Shown here piece after piece: positions 43,459-43,517 of a DNA stretch of 43,517 nt (its first letter is position 1; every line of letters starts with the position of its first letter). Origin of the DNA: Candidatus Kryptonium thompsonii (GTDB taxonomy: Bacteria > Bacteroidota > Ignavibacteria > Kryptoniales > Kryptoniaceae); contig LDXX01000012.1 in the NCBI GenBank assembly GCA_001442925.1, positions 1 through 43,517 of the forward strand. Reading direction: 5' to 3'. The notes under the pieces were generated by a model that saw only the letters and a list, made by a program, of their open reading frames with translations, was not told the origin of the DNA and made no database searches. The position numbers and the translations under genes were made by a program.

Positions 43459-43517
43459 TTATTTAATTATAGCGAATTTGATCAATTTTTCACCTATACC
43501 TGGGGCTTCGATATGAG
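43459..43517 (-). CDS. Possible 3' end of a further gene of the operon (partial)
   Basis: On the minus strand a frame is open from the window edge to a TAA at 43459-43461, giving about 19 residues ending GEKLIKFAIIK. The ending resembles the hydrophobic-basic end of type IX secretion C-terminal domains, which end in short patterns such as KKFVIIK. It stops 21 bases before the PorV-like ATG, an operon-like gap. The fragment is too short to be sure. Confidence 0.4.
   Translation of the reverse strand, partial: HIEAPGIGEKLIKFAIIK

Overview
The window is an AT-rich chromosomal segment with no mobile element, CRISPR array, tRNA or rRNA gene that I can recognise. Gene content points to the wider Bacteroidota/Chlorobiota (FCB) group: a TonB-dependent receptor with a carboxypeptidase-regulatory-like N-terminal domain, a PorV/PorQ-type outer-membrane protein, a DUF2851 protein, several lipoproteins and fibronectin-type lipoprotein repeats. 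Three things argue against a core Bacteroidia genome: strong GGAGG ribosome-binding sites, promoters of ordinary TTGACA/TATAAT type with 17-base spacing, and frequent GTG/TTG starts. With the K/E/I-rich proteins and the AdoMet decarboxylase/spermidine synthase pair, this fits a deep, probably thermophilic lineage such as Ignavibacteria-like or 'Kryptonia'-like bacteria. That assignment is inference.

Layout, left to right. (a) 26-3807, minus: a nitrogen operon, Lrp/AsnC regulator - ammonium transporter with a long extra C-terminal domain - flotillin-like protein, with a clear promoter and a palindrome at the presumed transcription start. (b) 3842-8088, plus: pyrF with a tiny coupled membrane-protein ORF, proS, and an aldehyde dehydrogenase. 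(c) 8085-13177, minus: rplM-rpsI, a structured leader RNA, rpsB-tsf, a terminator, then pyrH-frr, 5-formyl-THF cyclo-ligase and a double-PspC protein. (d) 13251-18092, minus: a thiamine salvage operon with TPP riboswitch and terminator, TonB-dependent receptor, thiamine pyrophosphokinase and a sodium:solute symporter. (e) 18159-20107, minus: a metallo-beta-lactamase-fold hydrolase and a CysQ/inositol-phosphatase-family enzyme. (f) 20263-23198, plus: membrane metallophosphoesterase, three-module lipoprotein, lone ABC ATPase. (g) 23195-26318, minus: speD-speE, small lipoprotein, DUF2851 protein. (h) 26330-31908, minus: HAD phosphatase, PgpH-type c-di-AMP phosphodiesterase, XerD-like recombinase, M20 dipeptidase, terminator. 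(i) 32003-35241: secreted clan-A-like glycoside hydrolase (minus) divergent from a diheme cytochrome c lipoprotein (plus). (j) 35227-36745, minus: CMD-family protein and a TPR protein with its own promoter and terminator. (k) 36775-43517, minus: an amino-sugar/peptidoglycan-recycling operon, PorV-like outer-membrane protein, GlcNAc-kinase-like BadF ATPase, a GH3 N-acetylhexosaminidase fused to a serine beta-lactamase-like domain, and a second sodium:solute symporter.

The most informative systems are the thiamine operon, where the riboswitch ties an SSS-family symporter to thiamine uptake; the three-way-junction RNA ahead of rpsB; the Lrp-Amt-flotillin operon; and the amino-sugar operon. Genes are densely packed. 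The only gene-free stretch near 300 bases is 17858-18158, which holds the TPP riboswitch and its terminator.
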